Source: Cristatella mucedo (taxonomy: Eukaryota; Bryozoa; Phylactolaemata; Cristatellidae). From it: a stretch of DNA of 53,500 nt. Shown here one piece after another: positions 11,801 to 21,734 of this stretch. Position 1 is the stretch's first letter. Each line of letters begins with the position of its first letter. The notes beneath the pieces are model-generated. The model searched no databases and was not told where the DNA came from. It saw nothing but the letters and a program-made list of their open reading frames with translations. The position numbers and the translations under genes are program-made. The stretch covers positions 1,201,501 through 1,255,000 of the forward strand of contig WPIO01000090.1 in assembly GCA_009760855.2 (NCBI GenBank), given 5' to 3'.

Positions 11801-13961
11801 CGAGAAGGACGATGGTGATCAATAGTATCAAATGCTGCCGTTACTTTGTACTGTTTCCGATCTGTTCCCCGTCTGCAGTAATCGATTAATTGAGTTTGCT
11901 TGGCTATGCCTAAATATTTATCTGTTCCAGCTAGCCTTCACTGTTACGTCTTTTCTATATATATATATATATATACTTCCTTGATCGCCAGCATCTGATT
12001 AAGTTGTGCTTGTTGCTTTTATCTTTGTTTAACTCGTATGGCATTGTGTAGTTGCAGACAGATTTACTAACGCATGAAGTTATATCCATGGAACTGTTCT
12101 TAATGTGCAGGCAACCAATGCAGATGCATTTTTGTAGGAAGAAGATACAAGAAACTACTATGAAGCCTATAGTGCATTTGCAGCGATAATCAATGACGAG
12201 CAGAACCTGGTAAGAGCAAAGTTTTGCACTTGATTCAGCTTCCGAATGACCACTCACCCGTATGAATACTGTAGTTCTAAATAATCTCCCCACGTCGATG
12301 GGCATCTACCTAGTGTGTACTATCTTACGGTTAAGCAAGCTACTCGGAAAATAGTCTTTGGCTGCTTAACAGCCATCTGGTACCAACCGGTGCCATTTGC
12401 CACTGTATTACTAGCCAGCTGTTCCCATTCTGTACTAGTATCGGGCTGAGTTGTCATCATACTTTGAATTGATTTCGTTTCTTAGCCTTTGAATTAGGGT
12501 GATTGACCCTAACTGGGAATTGTAAGAAGGTACTAAATTTTGACCTTGACCTTCCCAGCCAATCGTAGGAAATGCCAAAGGTGCACACGAGCCCCGCAGT
12601 ACCTACAGTAGGTCATGCGAATGTGACCTGTTATTCCGGTGTCTGATAAAAAAATGTCTGCCTCATCCCTTGTTATTTTGTAGCATTTTGGGACAAGATT
12701 GATATTAGTGACTGGTGGCTCAAAGCTTTTGATCCGAAAATGTCTGCTTCTGTTTTGCTGACCTTTCCAACATACTTATGCATATGGTATGCTTTAGATC
12801 AGTATGTTAATAAGAGGCCAGTTTGACGAATGTTGTGCCAGCCACGTCACACATGGTTTATGTAACTTCGTCTGTTTTGCTACGTCTCCTTGGCATGGGC
12901 ATACGCATACCGTGTAATGACTTGCAAAATACTTCAGAACCCAGCAGCTCAGTGCTGCCTGACTGATCACTGTATTGTTTGCACATCGCCCTGCTTGGAA
13001 GTGGCCCATGTCTCACGTCTCCATGCTTGCAGCCTACGGGTTGCTGCCTGTCAAACTGCTGATGTCACCCTTTTCTTTAAAATTTTTGCTTGCAGTGCCA
13101 GCATCGGCTGCAGCCGGGCGAACTAGTCATATTCAACAATCGGCGGCTATTGCACGGGAGAAACGCCATCAGACTAAACGGGGGCCAGCGTTTCTTGCAG
13201 GTAAGCTCTGCTTTTGGTTTTGCGCCGTGACGTTGTCGCTCACTGCAACTGCAGCCTCAAGAAGGGCTGCGATTGGCCACAGTACGAACGTCGGCTCTCG
13301 TTGCTCATCGTAGTGTTCCGTGAGTGTCTGCGTGCCAGCAGACCAATCGATGATCGGTCGGTCAATGTTCAGTTGCAGCGCTCGTGTGAAAGGCCTCGGC
13401 CACTGATGTCAAACTGAGGCCACACGTTGCTGTCCCAGACAGCAGCTGTGCTGCTGTTTCAGACAGCAGCTATGCTGCTGTCTGAAACAACAGGCAGACA
13501 GCAGCTATGCTGCTGTCTGCCTGCCAAGCACAAGCATTGTGGCGGTGGATGAAAGCAAAGGAAATCCACAATATAAGTGGAGTCATTATTGCTGCCAACA
13601 AGGTTTGCACGGAGTCTGACCAATGGCGGGTTCATAGCATGCTCTTAGAGGCTTACGGGTTCACTGGTGCAGAACGGGCAAGAGAAGGATATGAGACTTC
13701 GGATTCAGGAGTTGAGCCCCGGCCCAATGCCAGCGCGATCTGACGTTGTAGGCACTGGCAACTTCAGCAAGATGGATAGCCCCAGCTTGTTACCGGAGCA
13801 CTAGTGTGGCGTATGATGTCGTGTGTCACATAGAAGTTCTTTCTTTCTTTCAGGGTTGCTATGTTCATATCGACGAATTCAGAAGCAAAGTCAATGTCTT
13901 TGGACGAAGTCATTCAAGGAAGCACAATCACTTCCGTATTTTTAATAACTGCTTCCTCTGA
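2688..13961 (+). CDS. BBOX1-like: gamma-butyrobetaine dioxygenase-like gene, 3' part, five exons found
   Basis: Spliced gene of the BBOX1/TMLHE family, non-haem Fe(II)/2-oxoglutarate oxygenases that hydroxylate gamma-butyrobetaine or trimethyllysine in carnitine synthesis. Exons found: 2688-2828, 6365-6425, 12138-12209, 13096-13200 and 13854-13961, all with AG/GT borders. Visible signatures in order are GGESTFIDGF (family GGDS..DGF block), a YQRPH segment, NYYEAYSAF (family fYaAl helix), then GELVIFNNRRLLHGR, holding the distal iron-binding His, an Arg 12 residues later in the 2-oxoglutarate carboxylate position, and GCYVHIDEF before a stop. Phases join cleanly for exon 1 to 2 (2+1 bases) and for exons 3 to 4 to 5 (phase 0). 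About 20 codons normally lying between exons 2 and 3 were not found, and the upstream HxD exon must lie before the window. The family call is strong from sequence; the exact substrate is inferred. It could be a paralogue rather than the true BBOX1 orthologue. Confidence 0.85.
3150..3350 (+). mobile_element. SINE3: tRNA-headed element ending in TTTAC repeats
   Basis: The A-box-like head is doubled (cccaggggtaagatgctcgt, then tctggggtaaggtgctcgc). The B box is ctgggttcgagtcctacc, and the body ends in a (TTTAC)n tail (ctttactttactttactt). The tail differs from SINE1 and SINE2. Confidence 0.65.
4381..4870 (-). mobile_element. L2-type LINE family A, 3' end, minus strand
   Basis: ATT repeats and the family tail open the copy (tatagtgccgtcgggtaatc), then the reverse-complemented 3' UTR and C-terminal RT codons (ctttgggagcatacgaacta, tccaaaggatttgaggttcg). 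It is followed at once by a SINE2. Confidence 0.75.
4940..5095 (-). mobile_element. SINE2, minus strand
   Basis: gatttaacagcctcgttaat to gagtaccttgccc, with ggattgccggctgtctgact at the B-box region; diverged. Confidence 0.7.
5100..6364 (+). other. BBOX1-like intron, otherwise blank
   Basis: Intron sequence between the exons at 2688 and 6365; no further repeat or exon is recognised. The frames at 6064-6378 and 6141-6536 are only meaningful over the exon at 6365-6425. Confidence 0.6.
6365..6425 (+). CDS. BBOX1-like: BBOX1-like exon (YQRPH segment)
   Basis: A small exon of 61 bases between a strong acceptor (ctgtctttttcag) and donor gtatgt. Its first base completes the Arg codon left open by the previous exon. 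It then codes EQPVEIVYQRPHITENHKKQ and ends in phase 0. In this family the segment precedes a strand reading roughly R(I/V)xFNN, which should begin the next exon. Confidence 0.8.
6426..7719 (+). other. BBOX1-like intron, missing exon sought here and not found
   Basis: A phase-0 exon of about 60 bases is expected somewhere between 6426 and 12137. I read this stretch, 7901-8521, 10046-10609 and 11421-12137 without finding one that matches the family. Confidence 0.5.
7720..7900 (-). mobile_element. L2-type LINE family A fragment, C-terminal RT codons
   Basis: Reverse-strand frame reading PRTNLKSF, KAPKAWNSL and TTSPDLTKF matches the C-terminus of the other family A copies. No 3' UTR tail is recognisable. 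Confidence 0.65.
8522..10045. repeat. inverted satellite: two arms of about 160-bp units in opposite orientation
   Basis: From 8571 to about 9196 four diverged units, preceded by a partial unit from 8522, share a core reading ctgcgatacagctgccattt, then tggttttgattccaaattat and ctaatggcc. Starts are near 8571, 8714, 8905 and 9061. From about 9197 to 10010 five units are the reverse complement of this core (gggccattggaggcc, aatttggaatcaaaa, tgtggaaatggcagctgtat), starting near 9200, 9358, 9529, 9695 and 9870. The outer edges also mirror each other: gggtccc...aataactgc at 8559 faces gcagttactattgggaccc at 10020. The centre is near 9197. It sits in an intron of the BBOX1-like gene. I do not recognise the family. 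Confidence 0.85.
10610..11420 (-). mobile_element. LINE family B, minus strand, with RT remnant
   Basis: A second, related non-LTR family. The reverse strand codes RT pieces (NQTLKMSFTSISPVVTAQN, KLVHAFVTPRLSF, HGLAPSYLAELLHQFQPVRT). The 3' end reads, reversed, gagtgcactatacaaaactc, then cacccacatggtctttatga, and stops at tacagacggagataca. It shares tail sequence with 21735-22005, 25665-25990 and 44000-44315. It has stops and frameshifts. Confidence 0.75.
12138..12209 (+). CDS. BBOX1-like: BBOX1-like exon (helix before the C-terminal strand)
   Basis: An exon of 72 bases, phase 0 at both ends, with acceptor atttttgtag and donor gtaaga. It codes EEDTRNYYEAYSAFAAIIND and then EQNL, corresponding to the family helix with a pattern like fYaALkeF. 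The phase fits the exon at 13096 exactly. Confidence 0.8.
13096..13200 (+). CDS. BBOX1-like: BBOX1-like exon with distal iron ligand
   Basis: An exon of 105 bases (35 codons, phase 0), with acceptor tttttgcttgcag and donor gtaagc. It codes CQHRLQPGELVIFNNRRLLH followed by GRNAIRLNGGQRFLQ. The LLHGR histidine is the distal member of the HxD..H iron-binding triad known for this family, and the Arg in GGQRF occupies the 2-oxoglutarate-binding position. This is the most diagnostic exon of the gene. Confidence 0.92.
13436..13523. repeat. three adjacent short hairpins in the last BBOX1-like intron
   Basis: Three copies of a CAGACAGCAGC - 3-base loop - GCTGCTGTCTG hairpin. The first (13436-13460) is imperfect. 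The second (13456-13488) has perfect 15-base arms with outer bases GTTT/AAAC. The third (13491-13523) has perfect 15-base arms with outer bases CAGG/CCTG. The loop in the last two is tat. Confidence 0.85.
13854..13961 (+). CDS. BBOX1-like: BBOX1-like terminal exon
   Basis: The last coding exon has a polypyrimidine acceptor (ttctttctttcag) and opens with GCYVHIDEFRSKV, the family motif following the 2-oxoglutarate-binding Arg. It runs 35 residues to a TGA at 13959-13961. The basic, Phe/Asn-rich tail (ending IFNNCFL) is not recognised. No canonical AATAAA was seen close downstream, so the 3' end of the transcript is unplaced. Confidence 0.88.
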   Translation, partial: GCYVHIDEFRSKVNVFGRSHSRKHNHFRIFNNCFL

Positions 13962-15204
13962 GTACGCTCCTCGAGCATCGAGATCGTCTTCACACCCACC
14001 AGCGAGTTAGTATGAGGCTCGAGCAGCGTACGAAAGAGTCGCTATTAATACCTGGCAAACATTCTCTCGCATATTTGTGTATAATACAGTGTAAATCTGT
14101 GAGACCAAGTGTTGGGTTACCGAGAGTTTTGTTTTTTTTGTTGGGTGATTACTTACGACAACGCGCCTTGAGTAACGGTACGCTTTCTTCTTCCGGTTGC
14201 TCATTTGGTGATCCACCGCCTTTGAGAGTACTCGAGTGAGATCCCATGTGGTTGTGCGATGCTGAAACCTTGTGCTCCATATTATGCGATCGCACTGCAA
14301 AGCTTGGCCTGAACTGGCTTCCTTCGCCACAAGCATGGGTGTCACGTGGGAGCGGCGAGAGAGTCCACGCTGACCTGTGACGAGTGAGTGATGGCAGAGC
14401 CTGGCGCAGCTTGAAGCACTGCCAGCAAGTCTCGGTCGCTGCAGCGCCACACGTGCAGACGCTAGCAGCGAGCCAGAGCCACCCACCCACCCACCTACCC
14501 CACGACAGGCTAGGTTTGTTAGTCTGCTTGTAAGTCCGTCAGTCAGTTCAGTCGGTCGGTCGGTTCGTTGAGCATTGCTGACGTCACGCTTACATAGAGT
14601 TCTTGGGTTATAGACTCTTGAAGACCTTCAATTGGCTACCTACCTCTATGCAAGTCTTATAAATGGAAATTAACGTAGGTCGTTCAAAATATGGCCTTGG
14701 GCATTCCAGCAGATTGAGCTAGTCCTTGGGCTATAAGCGCTTATAAACCGTTTTGAAAAGGGCTGTGCACTTAAAAAAGTGTTTCAAATGGTGGCCGCAG
14801 CGTTCCAGCAGTTTGTGCTCACTGCACTACGACCCAGTTTTCCGTCCTGCATGTTTCCTGCAGGCGCTTTCCAGGTTCCAACTAGGACAGTGGTTCTCAG
14901 CTTTCTTATTGCCGCGACACTTTAATACAGTTTTTCATGTTGTGGCGACCCCCCAACCATAAACTTATTGAGTGCGAAATGTGGAAATTCGTGTTTTCCG
15001 ATGGTCTTAGGCGATCTCTGCGTGAAAGGGCCGTTCGACCCTCGGAGGGGTTTCGACCCGCAGGTTGAGAACCGCTGGACTAGGACCGGCTGAGTTGGAA
15101 AGCCACCGGAGTGAGAGTGATCGACTCTAGTAAGCGATGGGCATGAATACATAGGACCTGCCCGCGATTCTCTTACTCTTAGGGACGTCCTCAAAAAAAG
15201 TCTT
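13962..15204. other. 3' flank of BBOX1-like gene, no feature recognised
   Basis: Open frames on the minus strand at 14007-14490 overlap each other and show no motif. CCACCC and GTCGGTCGGT runs are low complexity. Confidence 0.5.
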
Positions 15205-15352
15205 AGCTGATTTTAGCAGCCTCATTTATATCGCAGTATAAGAGCCCTAACGGCTGTCACCACCGCTCGCAGTGGGCAACAAAGGATTGCCCGCTGCTGG
15301 ACTCGAGCCTCGACCTGGGACGTGGGAAGAGCGAGCACCCGACCTGTGCGGT
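15205..15352 (-). mobile_element. SINE2, minus strand
   Basis: gattttagcagcctcattta, ggctgtcaccaccgctcgca, B-box region ctggactcgagcctcgacct. Confidence 0.75.
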
Positions 15353-15429
15353 AAGACAGCAGTGTCTTCACCAGCAGTCAGGTCAGTGGACACTCACGCC
15401 CACCATCCAGAGCCAAAACGGACTCTTCA

Positions 15430-15545
15430 CGTGCACAGACTCAAGGTCTGGCTGAGGTCGTGGGCTCGAGCCCTGAGACATATGTGAAGCGCCTGAATAG
15501 AGATTTAGTTCTCTTAGGGTGCTATGCAAATAAATTATATCTATA
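15430..15545 (+). mobile_element. SINE1, 5'-truncated
   Basis: B box (gaggtcgtgggctcgagccc) and L2-like tail (tagggtgctatgcaaataaa); most of the A-box part is missing. Confidence 0.75.
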
Positions 15546-16302
15546 TTATTCAAATGATACAACCTGTGGTTTCCGCCTGCCTTTGCGAACCGGCGAGCTT
15601 TCTTAGCGATGGGTTGGGAGCGAAAGGAGCACAGCGAGCAAAATGGACGCTCAACGCAAAATGGACGCTGAGGCATGCAAAGCAAGAGCAACAAGCCGCA
15701 ACTCAGCTGCCGAAACTCAGTAGAAGCGCAGCGTACGACGATTAGCTCTACAACAGGAGGAGGCTGAAGACGAAGGCTTCTCGGAGCTTCTCGAGGCCTC
15801 GATACAAAGGTGACACAAAGCGTCAGATACAAAGCTTCTTTATTGCACAAAATTACAAATCCGCGAGACGGCATTGCTGCTTCCGACAGCCTCCGGCTAG
15901 CTTTCCTAATAGCCGTTTCTGACGTGATCAACGAGTGCTGTCAAACCTCAGGGAACACCTCACTGAAGACAAGGTCAAAAACAGAAAGAGGCTTAAGGTT
16001 AGATCCGAGCGCTTGACGACCCAGGTCATGTGGTTCACGGAATCCTTGCCTGACGCTAGACCGAGCGCACGCGGTTAGACCGGTGAAACCATTAGTTCAG
16101 TGAGCATCCCGGCCCACATTGTAATGCATCGCTGAAGTGTTACTGCGACTTTCACGGGCATAAGCTAATACCTTAATACAGCAAGTCGTTAACGAGATGC
16201 AATATATTCTGTGTAGCTACAGAGAAGAACTAGCGTACTGAACCAGCCGTAGCTTAAAAATCACTGGTTCGAAGCCCAATTAGGGCTTACTTTGCATCAC
16301 TA

Positions 16303-16412
16303 CAGGTGTCTAACTTTACCTTATAAGGTATTGATTAGGATTTATCCGGTACCTACAGGTTATAATTCTGGAGCCTGCTGATAATCTCTGCGGCTGTCAG
16401 AATCTGACCTAT
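16303..16412 (+). repeat. interspersed repeat D, copy 1
   Basis: Shares with 20626-20732 a core reading ggttataattctggagcc and gctgataatctctgcggc. A B-box-like cactggttcgaagccc lies just upstream at about 16263, so it may be a fourth SINE family. Confidence 0.55.
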
Positions 16413-16496
16413 GTAGCATGCCGACGTTTAGCTTAATCCTCCTTCAATTCAAGGTAGTAGTCCTCATGACGGATAATAGTGGAAACCTGCTCAGAT

Positions 16497-17200
16497 AAAT
16501 ATGGAAATAATATGTTGCTTATATAGCTCCATAAGAGAACTTAATCTTTGTGCAAGTGCTCTGCAGCACGCTGCAAGAGAATTAGTGACTAGGGACGTGC
16601 CACAGCGTCAGACAATAATGCAAAGGAGTGTCGTGCTCAGGCAAAACTTGCTAAAGCAAACATGACAACACTCATTTCCACCGGTTAATAAGACCTCTGC
16701 CTACTGACATGCACTAAATCATCCGCAGGTGCGCATGCAAATCGCACTGGAACAAAAGAAGACACGGTCACTGACTGGCGCGAAGGAAAAGCTGACCGGC
16801 AGCAGATGCGACTTCAGCTAAGTCTTAAAAGCTGCAAGATTATTGCAGATAGTGTCCGTAGCTGGAAAGGAGTTCCAGATGTTTGGTTCCTACTGAAAGC
16901 TCGATCCCCACAATATTTCAATTTAGTTTGAGGGTCGGCGCAATGACATTATGCCGAGGAACGTTTTGAGCAGGAGCACACTGAATGGGCAAGGAGGCTG
17001 ACGTAAGCGAGCGAAGTGACCTGTTAGCCAGACTCGAGACGTGGGAATCGATTCGATGCTGGACAAGGAAGCCAGTGAACCTCAGAAAGAAGTCGAGTGG
17101 TGTTGTAGCTGCGCAGTTGACGGTAGAAAGACGAGCGACTGAATTTTGCACCAGTTCCACAAAATCAAAGGTAAAGGAGAGAGGAGAGATCAAGAGAGAG
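16497..17200 (-). mobile_element. LINE family C, degraded RT remnant, minus strand
   Basis: The reverse strand codes FVELVQNSVARL, ATTPLDFFLRFTGFL and VQHRI, a diverged form of the LVQNSAARL...LHWLPV.QRI block of L2/CR1-like RTs. Its 3' end near 16497 carries aagttctcttatggagctat, reversed. It differs from families A and B. Confidence 0.55.
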
Positions 17201-17221
17201 ACAGACAGAAGAAAGAGACAC

Positions 17222-17283
<62 letters not shown>
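17222..17283. repeat. (GA)n microsatellite
   Basis: About 60 bases of GA at the upstream edge of the LINE C remnant. Confidence 0.95.
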
Positions 17284-17285
<2 letters not shown>

Positions 17286-17289
17286 CAGC

Positions 17290-17980
17290 AGTAAAGGGAG
17301 TTGCAATAATCTAGACGCAATCTTAGGAACGCACGGACCACTTTGGCTGTCCTGTTCTTACCTACGCAGGCCAAAAGTATCAAATGCTGTGCATGGGTCC
17401 TTGAGTACCTGCCCTCGAAGGTCCGCCTAACCAGCTGCATTGTTCAGAACATCATTGCAAAACCAAAGCAGGGCGGTTTCTGTGGCTGATACTGAGATCT
17501 AAACCCTTTAGCGGCTCGCGGCCGCGACGACCCGCTCTGGTGTCTTGGATAAGAATGGCACAAGGGACAATGCACGAAAGTTACTTAAATTAATGCGATC
17601 AAGGTAAGCTTTTCAAGCGAGATGCCTGCTAATTGCCGTTTTCAGGGCAAAAGAGACTTTACCAGTACCCAGGGACATACTTACACTATACTGTTTGGTG
17701 GAAAAACATCAGGTCTGGTAGGTGCCAACGCTGGGCTTCGCTACACTTTCACGCTCGCACTACTGAGGATTCTCAGGTTCTCGCCTACTTTCACGTGATC
17801 TTAATTGCCGACAGCCACAACACCTTAGAACTGGGCTTCAGTGCGTCGTCTGTACCCTTTGCGGACTGACACTGGTCACCAGCACTTCGCTTGGCCGGAG
17901 ACAGGCCTTGACACCTTGAGCTTCTGCTCCAACTCAATTCCTAAAAATCCATGTATACAGATATATATATTATATATATA

Positions 17981-18043
<63 letters not shown>

Positions 18044-18049
18044 ATATAT

Positions 18050-18094
<45 letters not shown>

Positions 18095-18339
18095 TAGATA
18101 GATAGATAGATACAGCTCCAACTCGTGCCTGAAAACCTCTCACAAGTAGCAGTCTTTTGAAACGCTGTAGACAGTTAAGTTAGTGCGAGTCAGAATGTTC
18201 ACTTTCTTTGACGATACGCATATTTAGTAAGTGTAGCATTGTAGCAGCAGCGTAAAGTTAGCTAATATGCAGGGGATCAAAGAACACGGTGTCGCATTCA
18301 AATTAAAACCCAGCTGATCTCGGAAAAAGCCAGCTTGGC

Positions 18340-18379
<40 letters not shown>

Positions 18380-19140
18380 AAAGAAGGAGATTTCTGGAGT
18401 GGGCAAAATGAGATCTTCGAAACACGGATATTGTGATATTGACAAGCAGCCTTCTATGTCATTATAAAGGAGGGCACCTGCATTGTTACAGCACTTTAAT
18501 TGCGTATCATTGCCAAGACGTGGTCGGTTTTCATGGGGTGGGTAGCGACGGTAGCTAAAAGTCACATGACTCAATAGCGCAGACACCGACATTAAGTCCG
18601 CGTAACCCTTGACAGGTCGGGTGGCAGCACAATGCCTGCAATGTATGCACGCCAACGACGCCTTTAACGTGTTACAGGTCGTGCGGCGACGTCTGAGCGC
18701 CCGAAATTTTGCAAGCAGTGCAAGTTTCGCCTGCATGTTAGATGTTATATCTATTCTATCTTATTAACTTACATTTATGTAGCGCATCACCGCTTGTCTG
18801 CGGATTACCCCACCGGGGCAACTCCTACGCTCGGACCGGTAATAAACATGCTAAAGGCTAGCACGAGTCTTTAGTGATTTAGGAGGCAAATAGCGTAGAC
18901 TACTGGTGCCCTCCACCCGCAAGCATAATAGTGCAATCAACAACACCGAACCAGTGAAAGCGCAAAGAATGGCGTGCACCTGACAGTCGGCAGGCGACTG
19001 AAGCAGACAGGTTGTAAGCTTACAGCATCTAACGTTCAGCACAATTGCTAGCAGACTGTCGCACAAAAGAGAGCTCTTATCATCATTGTATAGACGCCGT
19101 CCGAGGAACGGTCGCAGAGCGGTAAAGCAGTAGCAGGGAC
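17290..19140. other. no gene recognised; TA tracts and one possible LINE tail
   Basis: Besides the TA tracts at 17960 and 18343, the stretch at 18757-18840 (acttacatttatgtagcgca) resembles a reversed LINE tail. Nothing else is recognised. Confidence 0.45.
17960..18112. repeat. (TA)n tract with a GATA end
   Basis: About 130 bases of TA with short ATTA interruptions, then (GATA)n at 18092-18112. Confidence 0.95.
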
Positions 19141-19549
19141 CTAGTCTACCACGTCAGCGTTGTCGCAATGCGCAAAGTCGCAGTCTCGAAGCAAGTTACA
19201 ACAGTCACAGGCTCCTCGGTAGCAATAACCGGCACATGAATAACAACCATTTAGTTTTTCACATCTTCGTTTAGTCAATCTTATAGTACCGGGCACCTGC
19301 ACTTTACTAGCAGCCAGTGCCATGCTCTGGCGTGAAATCCTAAACTCGGCTGGATTATCGAGCCGAATATCGGGCTCCAGATTTCACCATTCGAAGCTGC
19401 AATAATGGCACGAGCCTGCTTGTTGCTTTCTTTACCTTATCGCCGCAGGCATCTTGTAGCTTAGCGGCATTCATTTCACTGCAATGACCTTCTTTGACAT
19501 TCAGTTTCTTAGAAGTCCTAGCTTTGCTCTCAGCAGCCGTGTCGTTTAG
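19141..19549 (-). CDS. candidate two-exon cysteine-rich peptide
   Basis: Two phase-0 open segments on the minus strand can be joined: about 19549-19436 (ends LQDACGDK, donor gtaaag) and 19296-19141 (acceptor aaagtgcag, ends in TAG). The second segment codes VPGTIRLTKRR and then about 40 residues with nine cysteines (CEKLNGCYSCAGYCYRG, then CDCC, later RDC and HC). The dibasic site directly before the cysteine block suggests a processed secreted peptide. I do not recognise the family. The 5' exon has no convincing acceptor, no signal-peptide exon was found, and an ATG at 19323 could instead start a single-exon frame. A chance open frame remains possible. Confidence 0.3.
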
Positions 19550-19754
19550 AATGGCTTTGATTTAGATATTACTACAATTTGCTTCTTACATCGAAATACT
19601 TGTTCTGTCTTCATAATTTAAAAGGCTTTTATGAAAAAATGCGCTTAGCTGCTAATACTTCCACTTGAATTATCAAGAATGAGCGTTAAAACCGAATTCG
19701 TAGAAGTTCGGTGAATGCTTTTCCGTTACTTGCTCGAGTTTGATTCGGCACTTC

Positions 19755-19995
19755 TCGAGTTCCTGTGATTTGTCTTTTATGTGCTTATGCGTGCTGACAC
19801 TGTGCATGCTGCCTCTAACCACACTTTTATGCTGACCCTGTGCATGTCACCCCTAACCACTTTATTCCTGTTGTTTATTGAGCATGCTACCTATAACCAT
19901 TCGATCGTGCTTCCTTTGCAGCAAATGTAAAGCGCTTAGAAAGAGATTGAATTCTCTGAGGGCGCTTTGTCAAATGCATTATTATTATTTTTAAT
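19755..19995 (+). mobile_element. L2-type LINE family A, 3' UTR
   Basis: Family 3' UTR (gtgcttatgcgtgctgacac, gctgaccctgtgcatgtcac) and tail (gagggcgctttgtcaaatgc) with an ATT end. Confidence 0.75.
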
Positions 19996-20625
19996 CTGTA
20001 TAACTTAAGCGGCGATTTCTTCTCCAATCCATGTTCTTGGCAGAGAATGTCGTGACTTAAGCATTTTAGAAATTCATGCCGCGATCAATGTATGCCTTAA
20101 TCCACCAAACGGCTATGTTTCAAGTACAATTCTCATAGATATAGTCACAAGTGATGGAACTACAAGAAGAGGATTAATTAGTATCATCTGCAATGATCCA
20201 ACTTAGGACACTGTATGATGCTTTGTAGCGACTTCAGAACTTAAGTCGTACGCCACAGATACAGCGCACTGAATGGTGTCAGTCCTCGTAAGAAATTTCG
20301 CGACACGTGACCGGTGGAGCTTTCATCTATCAAAGCGTGCCTATCTGAGCGTGCCTATCTAAGCGTGCCTATCGAAGCGTGCCTATCGAATCGTAGATTG
20401 TGCCTCAATACCGACAGTTATACCGACAGGGATACCGCAGGTATACCACCGGCAGCAGAGCGAAGCTGCAATCACGATCGCCCATATCATAATTTAAAAA
20501 GTGCAAGCCCTTGGTAAAGTATGGTATATTCCAGAACCGTAGAGAGGCACGTGTGTACAGCGCCAGCCATAGCGTACAACTCACTTCTACGGAGCCCAAA
20601 GTACAACTGACGGACTATCAGTTCA

Positions 20626-20732
20626 CAGGTCTAGCTACACTTTCTTACTGATAGGCGACTCTAGTTTCTAAGTTACCAAAGTTATAGCTCCGGAGCCGCT
20701 AATAATCTCCAGGGCAATCATAATCTGGTTGA
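20626..20732 (+). repeat. interspersed repeat D, copy 2
   Basis: Core agttatagctccggagccgc and taataatctccagggcaatc aligns with copy 1; flanks are unalike. Confidence 0.5.
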
Positions 20733-20744
20733 TGCTAAAATCCA

Positions 20745-21354
20745 ATGTTTCAATACAATAAAGCCTTGAGACGAACTAAAAGGCTTGGGTGCTATGAAAT
20801 ACTCAATCGGACTTTTACTTCAGCGGGACAATACAATTTACAAGTGCAAAGCAAAAACTGAGTGATATTCCAGTATCATTAGTTGAAGGGCGAGCTTAAA
20901 CTTAAATTTCTTGCAGCCCACTTTAACCCATAAATTTGACACTCTCGCTCTCTCTTGTCCTGCTGTCACGGGAGATGATGTCGTACACTAGCTGGTGTAT
21001 AACTACTTCCGGGGAGGAGCACCTGGCTACGAGCTCGGCGAAAGCTGCCGGGGGGGGGGGGGTCGTGTCCAAGCGTTAATACGCAAGCGTATTGGCGGCC
21101 GGCTCCAGCGGCCGACGGAGAGCATCAAAGCAGCGTGCATATCCCATGAGCAAAACTGAGCTGAACGTCGTCGACAACTTAATTTGTTCTCGATTTTCTT
21201 TTAGTTAAATGTACAGCATGCTCGCTGCAAGAAAGCCATCCCCTTGCTACGCATCGATGCGTCCCTGCTCTTCGAAAACGACTCGGCTGCGATTCTTTCG
21301 ATCGGCCCAAAAAGATTGGGAAGGCAACCCAGATCTTTCTTATAAAACCAGTAC
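20745..21354. other. no feature recognised; 13-base G run
   Basis: Contains a G homopolymer at 21050-21062 and otherwise unassigned sequence. Confidence 0.5.
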
Positions 21355-21465
21355 TGATAATAATAATAACAAAAATAATAATAATGCATCCGTATGGTGC
21401 CTTAAGATATCTTAATCTCTTTCTGGGCACTTTACATATTCTTCGCAGCTATGGTCCCTCGGAGC
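21355..21465 (-). mobile_element. L2-type LINE family A tail, minus strand
   Basis: Reverse-complemented ATT repeats, then tggtgccttaagatatctta and ctttctgggcactttacata, which mirror the family tail. Confidence 0.6.
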
Positions 21466-21734
21466 TCCGTACGATTGCAGGTTTATGTGGCTTGGATGCC
21501 GGCCAGCGCCCAGCTGGAGCACATTGATCCGTCCTTGATAGGCAATTAAGCGCAAACTGGTGCACATATCTGGGTCACCTCATACCGCGCCCTCGATAGA
21601 CTAGACTGTCTGTGAGAGATCGGCGGCGCAGGCGGCCTCGGGCGACTCCTAGCGTGGTGTTGACCTTTACTTGATTTCTCCGTAATACCTTCGGGTATTC
21701 CGCCGCTATCTTCGCTGTGACTATTTATGAGCAG

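Noticed and set aside
15383-15931. 182-codon minus-strand frame
   Set aside because: Overlaps a SINE1 in antisense and has no motif.
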